Positions 1 to 7,397 of a stretch of 64,000 nucleotides of DNA are shown here, one piece after another. Within the stretch, counting starts at the first letter, position 1. Every line of letters starts with the position of its first letter. Origin of the DNA: Corallococcus caeni (GTDB lineage: Bacteria > Myxococcota > Myxococcia > Myxococcales > Myxococcaceae). The DNA is taken from positions 1 to 64,000 of the forward strand of contig NZ_BTTW01000010.1 in the NCBI RefSeq assembly GCF_036245865.1, in the 5' to 3' direction. Made by a program: the position numbers and the translations under genes. The notes beneath the pieces were generated by a model that had not been told where the DNA came from, did not search any database, and saw only the letters and a list, made by a program, of their open reading frames with translations.

Positions 1-74
1 TTGCTGTCAGCTTCCTTCACCGCTTGCCGTCCGTGTGTTGCCTGCCGGACTGCTTCTCTTCGGTGGGGGCGCGG

Positions 75-104
75 CTTCTATCTCTTCGCCGCGTTCGCTG
101 TCAA
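75..104 (-). promoter_or_regulatory. Promoter P1 of tandem array
   Basis: On the minus strand: TTGACA (99-104), an 18 nt spacer, TAGAAG (75-80), then the GC-rich discriminator. This is the best -35 of the array. Confidence 0.6.
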
Positions 105-198
105 CCCGCTCGTTGACTGCCCTATTTCCTTGTCGGTCCTGCGCTCTCTCCGAAGTGCCTTCCGCGCCAGTGCGCGGGCTTCGAAGCGAGGGGCGCGG

Positions 199-226
199 CT
201 TGTACCACCACCGCATCCGCGATCAA
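199..226 (-). promoter_or_regulatory. Promoter P2 of tandem array
   Basis: On the minus strand: TTGATC (221-226), a 16 nt spacer, TACAAG (199-204), then the same CCGCGCCCC discriminator as P1 and P3. Confidence 0.5.
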
Positions 227-306
227 CCATTTTGGTGGCGACCGTCTGCTGCTGTCTGCCCAGTGTTCCGAGCTGCTTCGTTCGGAGCCGTTCGGGCGGG
301 GCGCGG

Positions 307-336
307 CTTCTACCTCTTCGCCGCGTTCGGGATCAA
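307..336 (-). promoter_or_regulatory. Promoter P3 of tandem array
   Basis: On the minus strand: TTGATC (331-336), an 18 nt spacer, TAGAAG (307-312) and a GC-rich discriminator. The spacer is nearly identical to that of P1. Confidence 0.55.
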
Positions 337-416
337 CAACCTTCGTCGATCCTTTTCTTCCCCGTGCTGGCGTCCCGAGGGACCTGAGGCCGTCGGCTCG
401 CTGCGCGGAGGTCCAG

Positions 417-445
417 TGTCTAACGCTTCGATTCGGCGACGTCAA
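417..445 (-). promoter_or_regulatory. Promoter P4 of tandem array
   Basis: On the minus strand: TTGACG (440-445), a 17 nt spacer, TAGACA (417-422). It lacks the GC-rich discriminator of the other three, so it may be regulated differently. Confidence 0.45.
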
Positions 446-547
446 ACCCTTGTTGATCCGGGCCTGATCATTCGTCCCCAACCGCCGGGGATATGGGTAC
501 GCCGTTCCAAGGTGTGAACCCCCGGCTCCAGCTTTCTTCTTTCCTCG

Positions 548-1240
548 TCACCTCCCCTGCTCCTCATCCAGCGGGGCGCGCCAGCGTGTCCCGAAGAGCC
601 CGTCTCCGAGGGGAAAGGTGATGTTGAAGTTGTGGCGCCCCATCTTGCTGGGCTCGTGGTGCACCTGATGGTGGCTTCGGAGAAACGAGATGCCGGGCAG
701 CCTGGCGCTCCAATGGTTGCTCGGCAGGTGCGTGGCGAAGTGCACCCACTCGTACGCGAGGTAGTAGCCGAGCGCCGTGGCGATGAAGAGCCAGCCCGCG
801 TTGGGGGAAATCAGCAGGAAGCAGAGCGCTCCCAGCGGCGCGGCGATGGCTCCCAGGAAGAAGAGGAGCAGGACCGGAGGGAAGAGCACCATCTTGAAGT
901 CCCGGGGGGACTCGTAGGTCATCGCCTCGTGGGTGAAGAAGCGGTGGTGCTGGGCGGTGTGCCGTTCGAAGACGAGCCCCAGTCCCCTGGTGCGGTGGTG
1001 CATCGGGCCCCGGTGGCCGAGGAACTCGACCGTGTTCGCGAGGGCGATGACCGCGGGGACCCCGAGCAGCTCCCAGAGGCGGGGGGCCTCCACCCGGCTC
1101 AGCGCCAGGGCGATTCCCCCCAGACAGACGAGGCTGGTGAAGGCGAAGTGGGCCTGGCCCCGGTAGCCCGGCCCGATGCTCCGGGCCCGGTACTCCTCAC
1201 GGAAGGCCTGGACCTGACGGGGGACGGGGCGCGTTTCCAT
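548..1240 (-). CDS. Fatty acid hydroxylase/sterol desaturase superfamily membrane protein
   Basis: A 230 aa membrane protein with the histidine clusters of the di-iron fatty acid hydroxylase/sterol desaturase superfamily: a HxxxxHH-type box (EFLGHRGPMHH), HTAQHHRFF, a helix with EWVHFATH, and a C-terminal HHQVHH. At least four hydrophobic segments lie between them. Members use a non-haem di-iron centre to hydroxylate or desaturate lipids. The substrate cannot be told from sequence; sterol, fatty acid or carotenoid-like lipids are possible. ATG start at 1240. It is followed by the deformylase gene upstream on the same strand, 37 bp away, so the two may be co-transcribed. Confidence 0.8.
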   Translation of the reverse strand: METRPVPRQVQAFREEYRARSIGPGYRGQAHFAFTSLVCLGGIALALSRVEAPRLWELLGVPAVIALANTVEFLGHRGPMHHRTRGLGLVFERHTAQHHRFFTHEAMTYESPRDFKMVLFPPVLLLFFLGAIAAPLGALCFLLISPNAGWLFIATALGYYLAYEWVHFATHLPSNHWSARLPGISFLRSHHQVHHEPSKMGRHNFNITFPLGDGLFGTRWRAPLDEEQGR

Positions 1241-1277
1241 GCGCTCGAGCGTAGCGCGCCCCGTCTCTACCGTTCAG

Positions 1278-1817
1278 CTAGGAGCGCTTCGTCCCCTTGC
1301 CTTCCGAGGGCTCTTCCTTCCGGCGTGCGAGCGACTTCTGCAGCTTCTTCATGCGGTCCAGGATGAGGGTCCGCTTCAGGCTGGAGAGGTGGTCCACGAA
1401 GACGTGGCCGTCCAGGTGGTCGATTTCGTGCTGGAGCACGTGCGCGAGACGGCCTTCCGCCTCCAGTTCGTGCCACTGGGCCGTCTTGTCCTGGTAGCGG
1501 ACCTTCACCCGCTCGACGCGGGGGCACTTCTCCCACACGTCCGGCACGGAGAGGCAGCCCTCCTCCAGCTTCACGCTCCCCTCCTTCGACAGCAGCTGGG
1601 GGTTCACGATCTCGAACTGGGTGCCGTCCTCCCGGCCGACGATGGCCACGCGCAGGGGGACTCCCACCTGGTTGGCCGCGATGCCGATGCCCTTGGCTTC
1701 CGCCATGGCCTCCGACATCTCCTGGAGGAGGGTTTCGAGCGCCGGGCCGAAGTCGGTCACGGGCTGCGTGGACGTGGTGAGAACCTTGTGGGGCCAGATG
1801 ACGATGTCGCGAGCCAT
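1278..1817 (-). CDS. def: Peptide deformylase
   Basis: A 179 aa metalloenzyme that removes the N-formyl group from nascent proteins. All three family motifs are intact: GIGIAANQ (43-50), EGCLS (86-90, metal ligand Cys88) and HEIDH (130-134, ligands His130 and His134, catalytic Glu131). The C-terminus is a basic tail (RRKEEPSEGKGTKRS), somewhat longer than in E. coli Def. Start chosen at ATG 1817, because upstream codons encode low-complexity sequence unrelated to the family. No fmt neighbour is present, so this may be a second deformylase rather than the housekeeping copy. Confidence 0.93.
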   Translation of the reverse strand: MARDIVIWPHKVLTTSTQPVTDFGPALETLLQEMSEAMAEAKGIGIAANQVGVPLRVAIVGREDGTQFEIVNPQLLSKEGSVKLEEGCLSVPDVWEKCPRVERVKVRYQDKTAQWHELEAEGRLAHVLQHEIDHLDGHVFVDHLSSLKRTLILDRMKKLQKSLARRKEEPSEGKGTKRS

Positions 1818-1928
1818 GCGCGCGACTCTGCCATGCGGTTTCCGCCATTGCTCGGCACTTTCCGCGCGCCGGCGCACCCTCCGGGCGGCCCCGAGCGCTC
1901 CGCCGGACGGGTCTGATAGACCGTCGAC

Positions 1929-2411
1929 ATGCACCCGCACTCCCAGCTCATCACCGACTTCTATTCGGCCTTCCAGCGGCGCGACGCGGACGGAATGGCC
2001 GCCTGCTACCACCCCGACGTGGAGTTCAACGACGCCGTGTTCCAGAACCTGCGCTACGCGGGCGTCACCTCCATGTGGCGCATGCTGCTGGAGCGCGGCA
2101 AGGACCTGGAGCTCGTCTTCAGCCAGGTCCAGGCCGATGACCGCACCGGCAGCGCCCACTGGGATGCGCGCTACACCTTCAGCCAGACGGGCCGGAAGGT
2201 GCTCAACCGCATCGACGCGACCTTCGAGTTCAAGGACGGGAAGATCCTCCGCCACACGGACCGGTTCCCCTTCTGGACCTGGTCGCGGCAGGCGCTGGGG
2301 CCCGTGGGCTGGGCGCTCGGGTGGACGCCGCTCTTGCACAACAAGGTGCGCTCCCAGGGCGCCGCGGGGCTGCGCAAGTACATGAAGGAGCGCGGCATCG
2401 AGGGGGCTTGA
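1929..2411 (+). CDS. SnoaL-like/NTF2-fold protein
   Basis: A 160 aa protein with a SnoaL-like (nuclear transport factor 2 fold) cone: an N-terminal helix pair (ITDFYSAFQRRDADGMAACYHPDVEF), then beta strands ending in the pattern FEFKDGKILRHTDRF. Such proteins act as small ligand-binding proteins, isomerases or cyclases, and the active residues vary too much to assign a reaction. The C-terminal 40 residues (WALGWTPLLHNKVRSQ...) are a family extension. The start has a poor ribosome site. It converges with the metallophosphoesterase-like gene ending at 2436. Confidence 0.75.
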   Translation: MHPHSQLITDFYSAFQRRDADGMAACYHPDVEFNDAVFQNLRYAGVTSMWRMLLERGKDLELVFSQVQADDRTGSAHWDARYTFSQTGRKVLNRIDATFEFKDGKILRHTDRFPFWTWSRQALGPVGWALGWTPLLHNKVRSQGAAGLRKYMKERGIEGA

Positions 2412-2435
2412 GGGCGGCTCCCGAGGGCCCCCGAC

Positions 2436-3875
2436 TCACTCCTTCACGTCGAGCGTCTTCAGCGTCACGGGCCCCCTGGGGCCCTGGCGCGACAGGGTCG
2501 CCTCGCAGCGCACCTGTCCCATCCAGTCCGTGAAGCGCAGTGACGCCGTGCCGTCCGCGTGCAGCCAGAGCGTCGCGTGGCCATGGTTGCCCCGGTCCTG
2601 GCGCACGCCCGTCCACTCCGGGAAGCGCGGCCGGGATTCGAAGAAGTGGACCGGTGCCACCGGGGACTCCGGGGCATCCCTCCGCTCGGAGGGGAAGCCC
2701 CCGTGGCCCAGGCTGGCGCCGAGGAAGGGCAGGCCGGGTGCCCGGTCGTACAGCGCTCCGGCCTGGGCATCTCCCCAGCACCAGAGGTCCACCCATTCGC
2801 GCTCCACGACCAGGGCCCGCAGGTCCTCCGTCACCAGGGGGGCCAGCTGTTTCGCGTCCGGCCCATAGGGCGCGGCGTGGCTCAGCAGGATGTTCATGGC
2901 TCCGCGCCGGCGCCCCTCCGACAGGCGCTGCTCCAGCCATTGCAGCAGCGCGGGCTCGCGGTGGCGGCCCGCTTCGAACCAGGCGGTGTCCAGGCCGATG
3001 AGCTGGAAGCGCTCCGAGGCGAGGCAGAAGTAGCTGCCCTCCTGCGGGTGACGGGGGCCGGCGCCCCGCCGCTCGTCCAGGTAGCGGAAGTAGGCGCCCG
3101 CGCCCGAGCGCATCTCCGGCGGCGCGTTCAGCGTCAGCAGCGCCGTCGTCCCGAGCAGCGGCTCCAGCGGCTGCGCCACGTGCGCGTCGAACTCGCCCTG
3201 GCGGCCCGCGTAGAAGACGCCGCCCAGGTGCACCGCGCAGTCCAGGCGCTCGCCGCGCATCACCAACTGCCGGGCGATGTACCGCGAGGGGTATTCGCCC
3301 GTGCCGAAGTCCGCGAAGAGCGCGACCTCCACCGGCTGTCCCGGCTCCGGCTCCCGCATGGGATAGACGAAGCGGCTCCTGGCGCCGAAGTGCCAGCGGA
3401 ACGGGGCCTGCCGCGCCGCCGCGCCCTGCTCCAGCCAGACGGGGCCGCTGAACAACAGCCAGCCTCGCAGGTCCGCCTGGGGCTCGAAGCGCGTGCGCGT
3501 GGGGTCGATGGGGATCTCCTCCGTCCTCAGCGGGAAGGTGAAGTCCGCGGGCAGCCCTCCCGTCCCCTGCCGGGCGTGGCGCTCCGTCGCGTCCAGGCGC
3601 TCCTGGAACTGGCCCGGGTCCGTGAAGAGCAGCTCGAGCTCGCGCAGCACCTCCACGAACGCGCCCACCGTGACCCTCGCGCCCAGGCCGCTCTCCGTCC
3701 AGCGCAGCACGTCCTCCGGTTCACGCAGGAAGGCGGACTTGAGCGCCTCCAGCTCCTCCGGGCCCAGGAGGGGCAGGTCCGTGTCCTCCGGCGGAGGGGC
3801 TTCCGGCGCGTCCCGGCCTGTCGCGGGCGGCCGGTAGCCGAGCGATTCGTAGAGCGGCTTCCACCTGCTTTCCAT
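2436..3875 (-). CDS. Metallophosphoesterase-like protein with degenerate metal site
   Basis: A 479 aa cytosolic protein. The second half follows the layout of calcineurin-like phosphoesterases but with altered ligands: FADFG where DxH is expected, HLGGVFYAG where GDxxY is expected, no GNHE motif, LSHAAPYG in place of the HxxP loop, and CWGDAQ in place of the final GHxH. The N-terminal 200 residues are helical then beta-rich (FRWHFGARSRFVY), without a family I recognise. I therefore read it as a catalytically impaired relative, perhaps structural or regulatory. Start at ATG 3875 with GAGGGGG just upstream; upstream sequence in frame is unrelated. Confidence 0.6.
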   Translation of the reverse strand: MESRWKPLYESLGYRPPATGRDAPEAPPPEDTDLPLLGPEELEALKSAFLREPEDVLRWTESGLGARVTVGAFVEVLRELELLFTDPGQFQERLDATERHARQGTGGLPADFTFPLRTEEIPIDPTRTRFEPQADLRGWLLFSGPVWLEQGAAARQAPFRWHFGARSRFVYPMREPEPGQPVEVALFADFGTGEYPSRYIARQLVMRGERLDCAVHLGGVFYAGRQGEFDAHVAQPLEPLLGTTALLTLNAPPEMRSGAGAYFRYLDERRGAGPRHPQEGSYFCLASERFQLIGLDTAWFEAGRHREPALLQWLEQRLSEGRRRGAMNILLSHAAPYGPDAKQLAPLVTEDLRALVVEREWVDLWCWGDAQAGALYDRAPGLPFLGASLGHGGFPSERRDAPESPVAPVHFFESRPRFPEWTGVRQDRGNHGHATLWLHADGTASLRFTDWMGQVRCEATLSRQGPRGPVTLKTLDVKE

Positions 3876-3988
3876 GTGTCCCCCTCGAGATGGCGTCGGA
3901 TGCCCAGGGACGCATTCTCCCAGGCATCCCCGACATTCCTGTTCACCTGGACGCGCCGGGAGGGGGACCGGCGCACGGGGCTCATCGC

Positions 3989-4504
3989 TCAGGGGCTGGG
4001 GGTGCCCGGGCCTTCCTTCCGGAAGGTGTAGAGCGTGTAGTACGAGCCGGTGGCGAAGCCGGGCAGCTTGAGCGGGTTGAACACGCTGAGGTTGGACAGC
4101 ATGCCGCCCGCGAAGCCCGGCGGCACCTCCACCAGCTTCAGCGTGCCGCCCGCGAGCACGACGCCCGCCTGGGGCTGGTCGTTGCTCATGAGCGTGCACT
4201 CGCCCACCGCGGTGAAGGCGCCCACGGGCAGGAGGAAGCGCGCGTAGAACGGCACCTGCGTGCCCGGGGTGAAGGCCCGGTCCGTCAGCCGGAAGCAGGC
4301 CGTCGCCGAGCCCACCCGTTCGTAATTGCCATCGCCCGCGGGCACGTAGAGGCCCGCGCCCAGCTTCACGGTGGGGGCGAAGGGCGCCGCCGCGCACACC
4401 GCTTCATCCGGCGGCGTTGCGGCGTCCTCCTGCGAGCGAAAGGCATACACCCACTCGGTGCCGGACTGCAGCCGCACCGTCGCTCCCGCCTGCTCCCGCG
4501 TCAT
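3989..4504 (-). CDS. Hypothetical protein
   Basis: A 171 aa protein with no family I recognise. It is beta-rich, has a few cysteines (AVCAAAPF, ATACFRL, GECTLMS), no signal peptide and no membrane segment. ATG 4504 is preferred because AAGGA lies about 12 nt upstream; an in-frame ATG at 4516 adds four residues but has the Shine-Dalgarno directly against it. It is the last gene of a probable leftward operon with the KAS III and DUF2378 genes, 41 bp after the latter. Confidence 0.6.
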   Translation of the reverse strand: MTREQAGATVRLQSGTEWVYAFRSQEDAATPPDEAVCAAAPFAPTVKLGAGLYVPAGDGNYERVGSATACFRLTDRAFTPGTQVPFYARFLLPVGAFTAVGECTLMSNDQPQAGVVLAGGTLKLVEVPPGFAGGMLSNLSVFNPLKLPGFATGSYYTLYTFRKEGPGTPSP

Positions 4505-4545
4505 GTTCAAACCCATCCTTCAGGACCGCGGGGTTCGTGCTCAGG

Positions 4546-5163
4546 TCACTGCCAGGACAGCGCGTACTCCGTATCCACAGGCCCCGTCTGCCGGCCCTTC
4601 ACCTGCACGCCCCGGGCGCCCAGCGCCTCGATGACCGCCTGGAGCACGCCTTCATGGTACGCGGGCGGCATGAAGTCCCGCTTCATCTGGAGCTTGCCCG
4701 CGCGGTCGCTGGACCACTCCACGCTGCGGTCGCCGTAGCTCACCGCCGCGCGGTAGCCCGTGGGCAGGTTCGTCACCAGCCGCTTGGGGCTGTCTCCCGC
4801 GAGGAGCAGCAGCGTCTTGCCCGCCGCCGACGACAGGAAGTCCGTGGTGGCCTGCGTGCCCATCTTGCGCAACATCGCGTCGAAGCCGCCCAGCTGCGGC
4901 CCCATCAGCTGCGCTCCCGTGAAGGACAGCTTCAGGAAGCCCGACACCGGGTAGTTGAAGAAATCCACGAACTTCTTCTCCGGCACCACCGCCAGGCACT
5001 TCTCCACCGCGGCGTCGCCGCCGAGGATGCGCACCGCGTTCAGCGCGCCGTTGAAGAACATGCCTCGGGCCGTGTCGTCGGGGGTCGCCAGGACCAGGCG
5101 TTTCTCCAGGTCCTGCGCGATGGCCGGATCCAAGCCGGATACTTCCTTGCGCTGCTCACTCAT
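4546..5163 (-). CDS. DUF2378 (TIGR02265) family protein
   Basis: A 205 aa protein that matches my memory of the myxobacterial paralogous family TIGR02265/DUF2378. Features are an N-terminal MFFNGALNAV-like helix, the central FPV/NYPVSGFLKL segment and a C-terminal YHEGVLQAVIEALGARGVQV stretch ending in a beta strand. Function is unknown; the fold resembles haem-NO-binding-like domains, but no haem His stands out here. ATG 5163 is chosen with GGAG 12 nt upstream. It lies between a KAS III gene (45 bp upstream) and a hypothetical gene. Confidence 0.75.
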   Translation of the reverse strand: MSEQRKEVSGLDPAIAQDLEKRLVLATPDDTARGMFFNGALNAVRILGGDAAVEKCLAVVPEKKFVDFFNYPVSGFLKLSFTGAQLMGPQLGGFDAMLRKMGTQATTDFLSSAAGKTLLLLAGDSPKRLVTNLPTGYRAAVSYGDRSVEWSSDRAGKLQMKRDFMPPAYHEGVLQAVIEALGARGVQVKGRQTGPVDTEYALSWQ

Positions 5164-5208
5164 AGAGGGGGAAATCTCCGGGGGGGAGGAGATGAACACC
5201 CGTGCGGA

Positions 5209-6318
5209 CTACAGCCGCACGAGCTGGGCCCCATAATGGACGTTGGCGCCCACGGCCGCCACCACCACCAGGTCCCCACTGCCGAGTGCCACACGACCCA
5301 GCTCCAGGTCCTCCGCCAGGAGAATCAACATCCCGGCCGCGGACGTGTTGCCAATCCGGTCCACGTTGCAGGCCACGGCCTCCTTGGGCAGGCCCGCGCG
5401 GTTCACGAACGAGTCCATCACCCGCTTGTTGGGCTGGTGGAAGTAGTAGCGCTTCACCTGCTCGCGCACGGCGGGGGTGAGCACCGCGTCCAGGCACTTC
5501 TGCATGTACTCCGGGTAGCTGCGCGCGACCTTGAAGCCGTCCACCACGAAGGCCATCTCCGACGGGCGCGTGCGACCCGGCTGGTAGGGCAGCTTCAGCA
5601 TGCCGCCGCCCCGGCGCGACACCAGCTCCGCGTACGCGTTGCCTGAGAAGGAAGAGAGGATGCCCGGGCCGTCCTCCTCCCCCTGCTGCGTGCGCAGCAC
5701 CACCGCGCCCGCGCCGTCCCCGAAGACATACATGGACAGGTAGGCATTGAGCGCCTTGGGGCGGCCCGGCGTGGGCGGCAGCTCGTCCGTGTAGACCTCC
5801 CGGTTGAGCAGCGGCGAGGTGAACGCCGAGGCCACCACCGCCACCGTGCGGAAGCGGCCGCCCTCCATCATCTTGCGCACCAGGTCCAGCACGTAGGGCG
5901 TGCCGCCGCAGCCGTCGTCCACCACCAGCGCGAAGGCGTCCTCGCGCAGGCCCAGCCGTTCGTGCAGCGCCATGGCGTCGTGGTTGAAGTGCGGCGCGTC
6001 CGGGGTGCACGTCACCACGAACAGCGCGTCCAGCTCCTTGGGGTCCACGCCGCCGCGCGACAGGGCCTGGCGCAGGGACACCTCGCACATGTCCGTGTTC
6101 GTCGCCGGGTAGAAGCGCCCCAGCACGTCGTCCGGCGGGGGGATGGCGCGGCCCGTCTCATCGTCGAAGTCCCAGAGGAAGCGGCGCTCCTTGATGCCAA
6201 TCTTCTCTTCGATGCGGGCGGCCGACCAACCGGGGATGGCCTTGGCGATCCGCTCGTTGGAGATGGTCCTCGTCGGGACGAAGGAACCGGCGCCCACGAC
6301 ACACACCCGTTCGGTCAT
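5209..6318 (-). CDS. 3-oxoacyl-ACP synthase III family protein
   Basis: A 369 aa thiolase-fold condensing enzyme of the KAS III/FabH group. The catalytic triad is visible: Cys137 in DDGCGG, His294 in FHQPNK and Asn324 in GNTSAAG, with GDGAGAV in the middle. KAS III enzymes condense an acyl-CoA starter with malonyl-ACP or make related Claisen products. No acyl carrier protein or other fatty acid synthesis gene is adjacent, so a specialised lipid or secondary metabolite role is as likely as housekeeping FabH. ATG 6318 has GAGG eight bases upstream; ATG 6324 is only two bases from it. Confidence 0.85.
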   Translation of the reverse strand: MTERVCVVGAGSFVPTRTISNERIAKAIPGWSAARIEEKIGIKERRFLWDFDDETGRAIPPPDDVLGRFYPATNTDMCEVSLRQALSRGGVDPKELDALFVVTCTPDAPHFNHDAMALHERLGLREDAFALVVDDGCGGTPYVLDLVRKMMEGGRFRTVAVVASAFTSPLLNREVYTDELPPTPGRPKALNAYLSMYVFGDGAGAVVLRTQQGEEDGPGILSSFSGNAYAELVSRRGGGMLKLPYQPGRTRPSEMAFVVDGFKVARSYPEYMQKCLDAVLTPAVREQVKRYYFHQPNKRVMDSFVNRAGLPKEAVACNVDRIGNTSAAGMLILLAEDLELGRVALGSGDLVVVAAVGANVHYGAQLVRL

Positions 6319-6722
6319 TTCCATGGCCTCGCGATTTCACAGCCTCGCCGGACGGGATGGATTCCCTGGCACACGTGCATAGAGCACGTTCCAGGCCACT
6401 TCCTAAACCCTTGGAAAGACGGAGTTCCTTCACTTGACTGCTTCATGCGTGAAGTACACGCGATGACAGAACAGCCCCTGAAGTGAGAAAAATCCGTGGG
6501 ATGGGGGACGATTCAAAAGTGAAGCAACCGAAGCGGAATGAACCACACGCGGTGTGTCAATTCACTTTTGGTGAACACCGGAAGCGCTCACGGTGTCTTT
6601 CATCTCTTCAAGAAAGTCAACGGCCCGCGGTACCGCAAAGCACCGCGCCCCCTGTCTTGCGTAATGCGGGCCCGATTGGATCTCCCGCGGCTGTCGATTG
6701 CCGCGGGGCCAGAGGGTTTCCC
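6319..6722. other. Intergenic region rich in small inverted repeats
   Basis: 404 bp between two leftward genes, visibly poorer in G+C than its flanks around 6430-6620. It contains several short perfect dyads: CTTCA-TGCG-TGAAG near 6440, CACAC-GCG-GTGTG and TTCAC-TTTTG-GTGAA near 6547-6575, and ACACCG/CGGTGT near 6577-6598. It must hold the KAS III promoter. No convincing ORF or known RNA was seen. Confidence 0.5.
6684..6707 (-). terminator. Hairpin downstream of the SSB-tail gene
   Basis: Perfect 8 bp stem CCCGCGGC/GCCGCGGG with an 8 nt loop, 15 bp past the stop codon of the leftward gene. No T-tract follows, as is common in GC-rich genomes. Confidence 0.45.
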
Positions 6723-7265
6723 TCAGAACGGGATGTTGTCGTCGTCGCCGGGGGGCGGGATGTCGCCGTCGTCCGGCGGGTTGCCGCCGTAGCCGCCGTA
6801 GCCACCGCCCCGGCCTCCACCGCCGCCACGCGCGGGCGGTTCACCGCCGCCGCCGCCCTCACCGCGCTGCCGGGCGATCTCCGTCTCGATGGCGGACAGG
6901 AGCTGGCGCTCCTTGTCGTGCCACCGGGACTTGCTGGGGTCCGCCAGGGAGCGGCGCGCGCCGTTGGCGTAGAACTCCAGGTCCTGGAGGCTGGCGCCGT
7001 AGACGGGGGCGCCCTTGCTGCGGCCGTAGTTGGGGAGGAGCGTGCCGTCGCCGCCCCCTCCTCCGCCACCGCCGGACGGGGCGCCCGAGGCCGCGGGGCG
7101 ACGGTAGGCCGCCGGGGCCGCCGCGACGGGCGTGGCGCTCATGGACAGCTCACCCAGCTGCAGCGTGAAACCTTCGCCGTTCCTGTACGCCGTGCCCACC
7201 CGGACCTGCTCCACCTGACCGTCGGGACGGCGGACCGCGACGGTGACTGGATATTGCTCGCTCAT
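6723..7265 (-). CDS. Hypothetical protein with SSB-like acidic C-terminal tip
   Basis: A 180 aa protein without an OB fold that nevertheless ends in GDDDNIPF, very close to the DDDIPF tip with which bacterial SSB recruits repair and replication proteins. Layout: residues 1-45 a small beta domain; 46-75 an Ala/Pro then Gly-rich linker; 77-135 a compact domain starting LPNYGRSKGAPV and ending in a helix (KERQLLSAIETEIARQ); 136-165 a Gly-rich linker; then the acidic tip. The linker plus tip mimics the SSB tail. ATG 7265 is used; a GTG at 7280 lies only one base from GGAGG. Confidence 0.65.
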   Translation of the reverse strand: MSEQYPVTVAVRRPDGQVEQVRVGTAYRNGEGFTLQLGELSMSATPVAAAPAAYRRPAASGAPSGGGGGGGGDGTLLPNYGRSKGAPVYGASLQDLEFYANGARRSLADPSKSRWHDKERQLLSAIETEIARQRGEGGGGGEPPARGGGGGRGGGYGGYGGNPPDDGDIPPPGDDDNIPF

Positions 7266-7397
7266 GGGGCCGGGATTCACACCTCCACGGCCTCCATGTC
7301 AACCCGAAGGAAGCAGCGCGTGTCGCGCCCGAGGCACGCACGGCGGGCCGCCCTGGGCGACCCGCCACGCGGGGAGGCGCGCGGACGACGTCCTCCG

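Larger units (their letters stand above)
1..460 (-). promoter_or_regulatory. Tandem promoter array, probably of an rRNA operon to the left
   Basis: This non-coding stretch carries at least four leftward sigma70-like promoters about 110 bp apart, with a possible fifth cut by the left edge (-35-like CTGACA at 4-9). Three of them share a block of about 38 bp: a -35 (TTGACA or TTGATC), a 16-18 nt spacer, a -10 (TAGAAG or TACAAG) and then a GC-rich discriminator, CCGCGCCCC. GC-rich discriminators and serial promoters are typical of stringently controlled rRNA promoters. I infer that an rRNA operon or another growth-rate-controlled transcript starts here and runs out of the window. Open frames across this stretch come from repetitive GC-rich DNA and look non-coding. 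Bases 461-547 show no recognisable element. Confidence 0.65.

Noticed and set aside
64-336. CRISPR-like spaced repeats
   Set aside because: The repeat units are about 38 bp but imperfect, spacers are 70-85 bp, and each unit is a recognisable promoter; no cas genes in the window.
1-517. Overlapping open frames on both strands at the left edge (60-160 aa)
   Set aside because: Their sequences are low-complexity and they lie across a periodic promoter array with repeated -35/-10 elements; no family features.
1278-2339. Long version of the deformylase reading frame starting at 2339
   Set aside because: The upstream extension is antisense to the SnoaL-like gene and has no similarity to the family; ATG 1817 fits the deformylase N-terminus.
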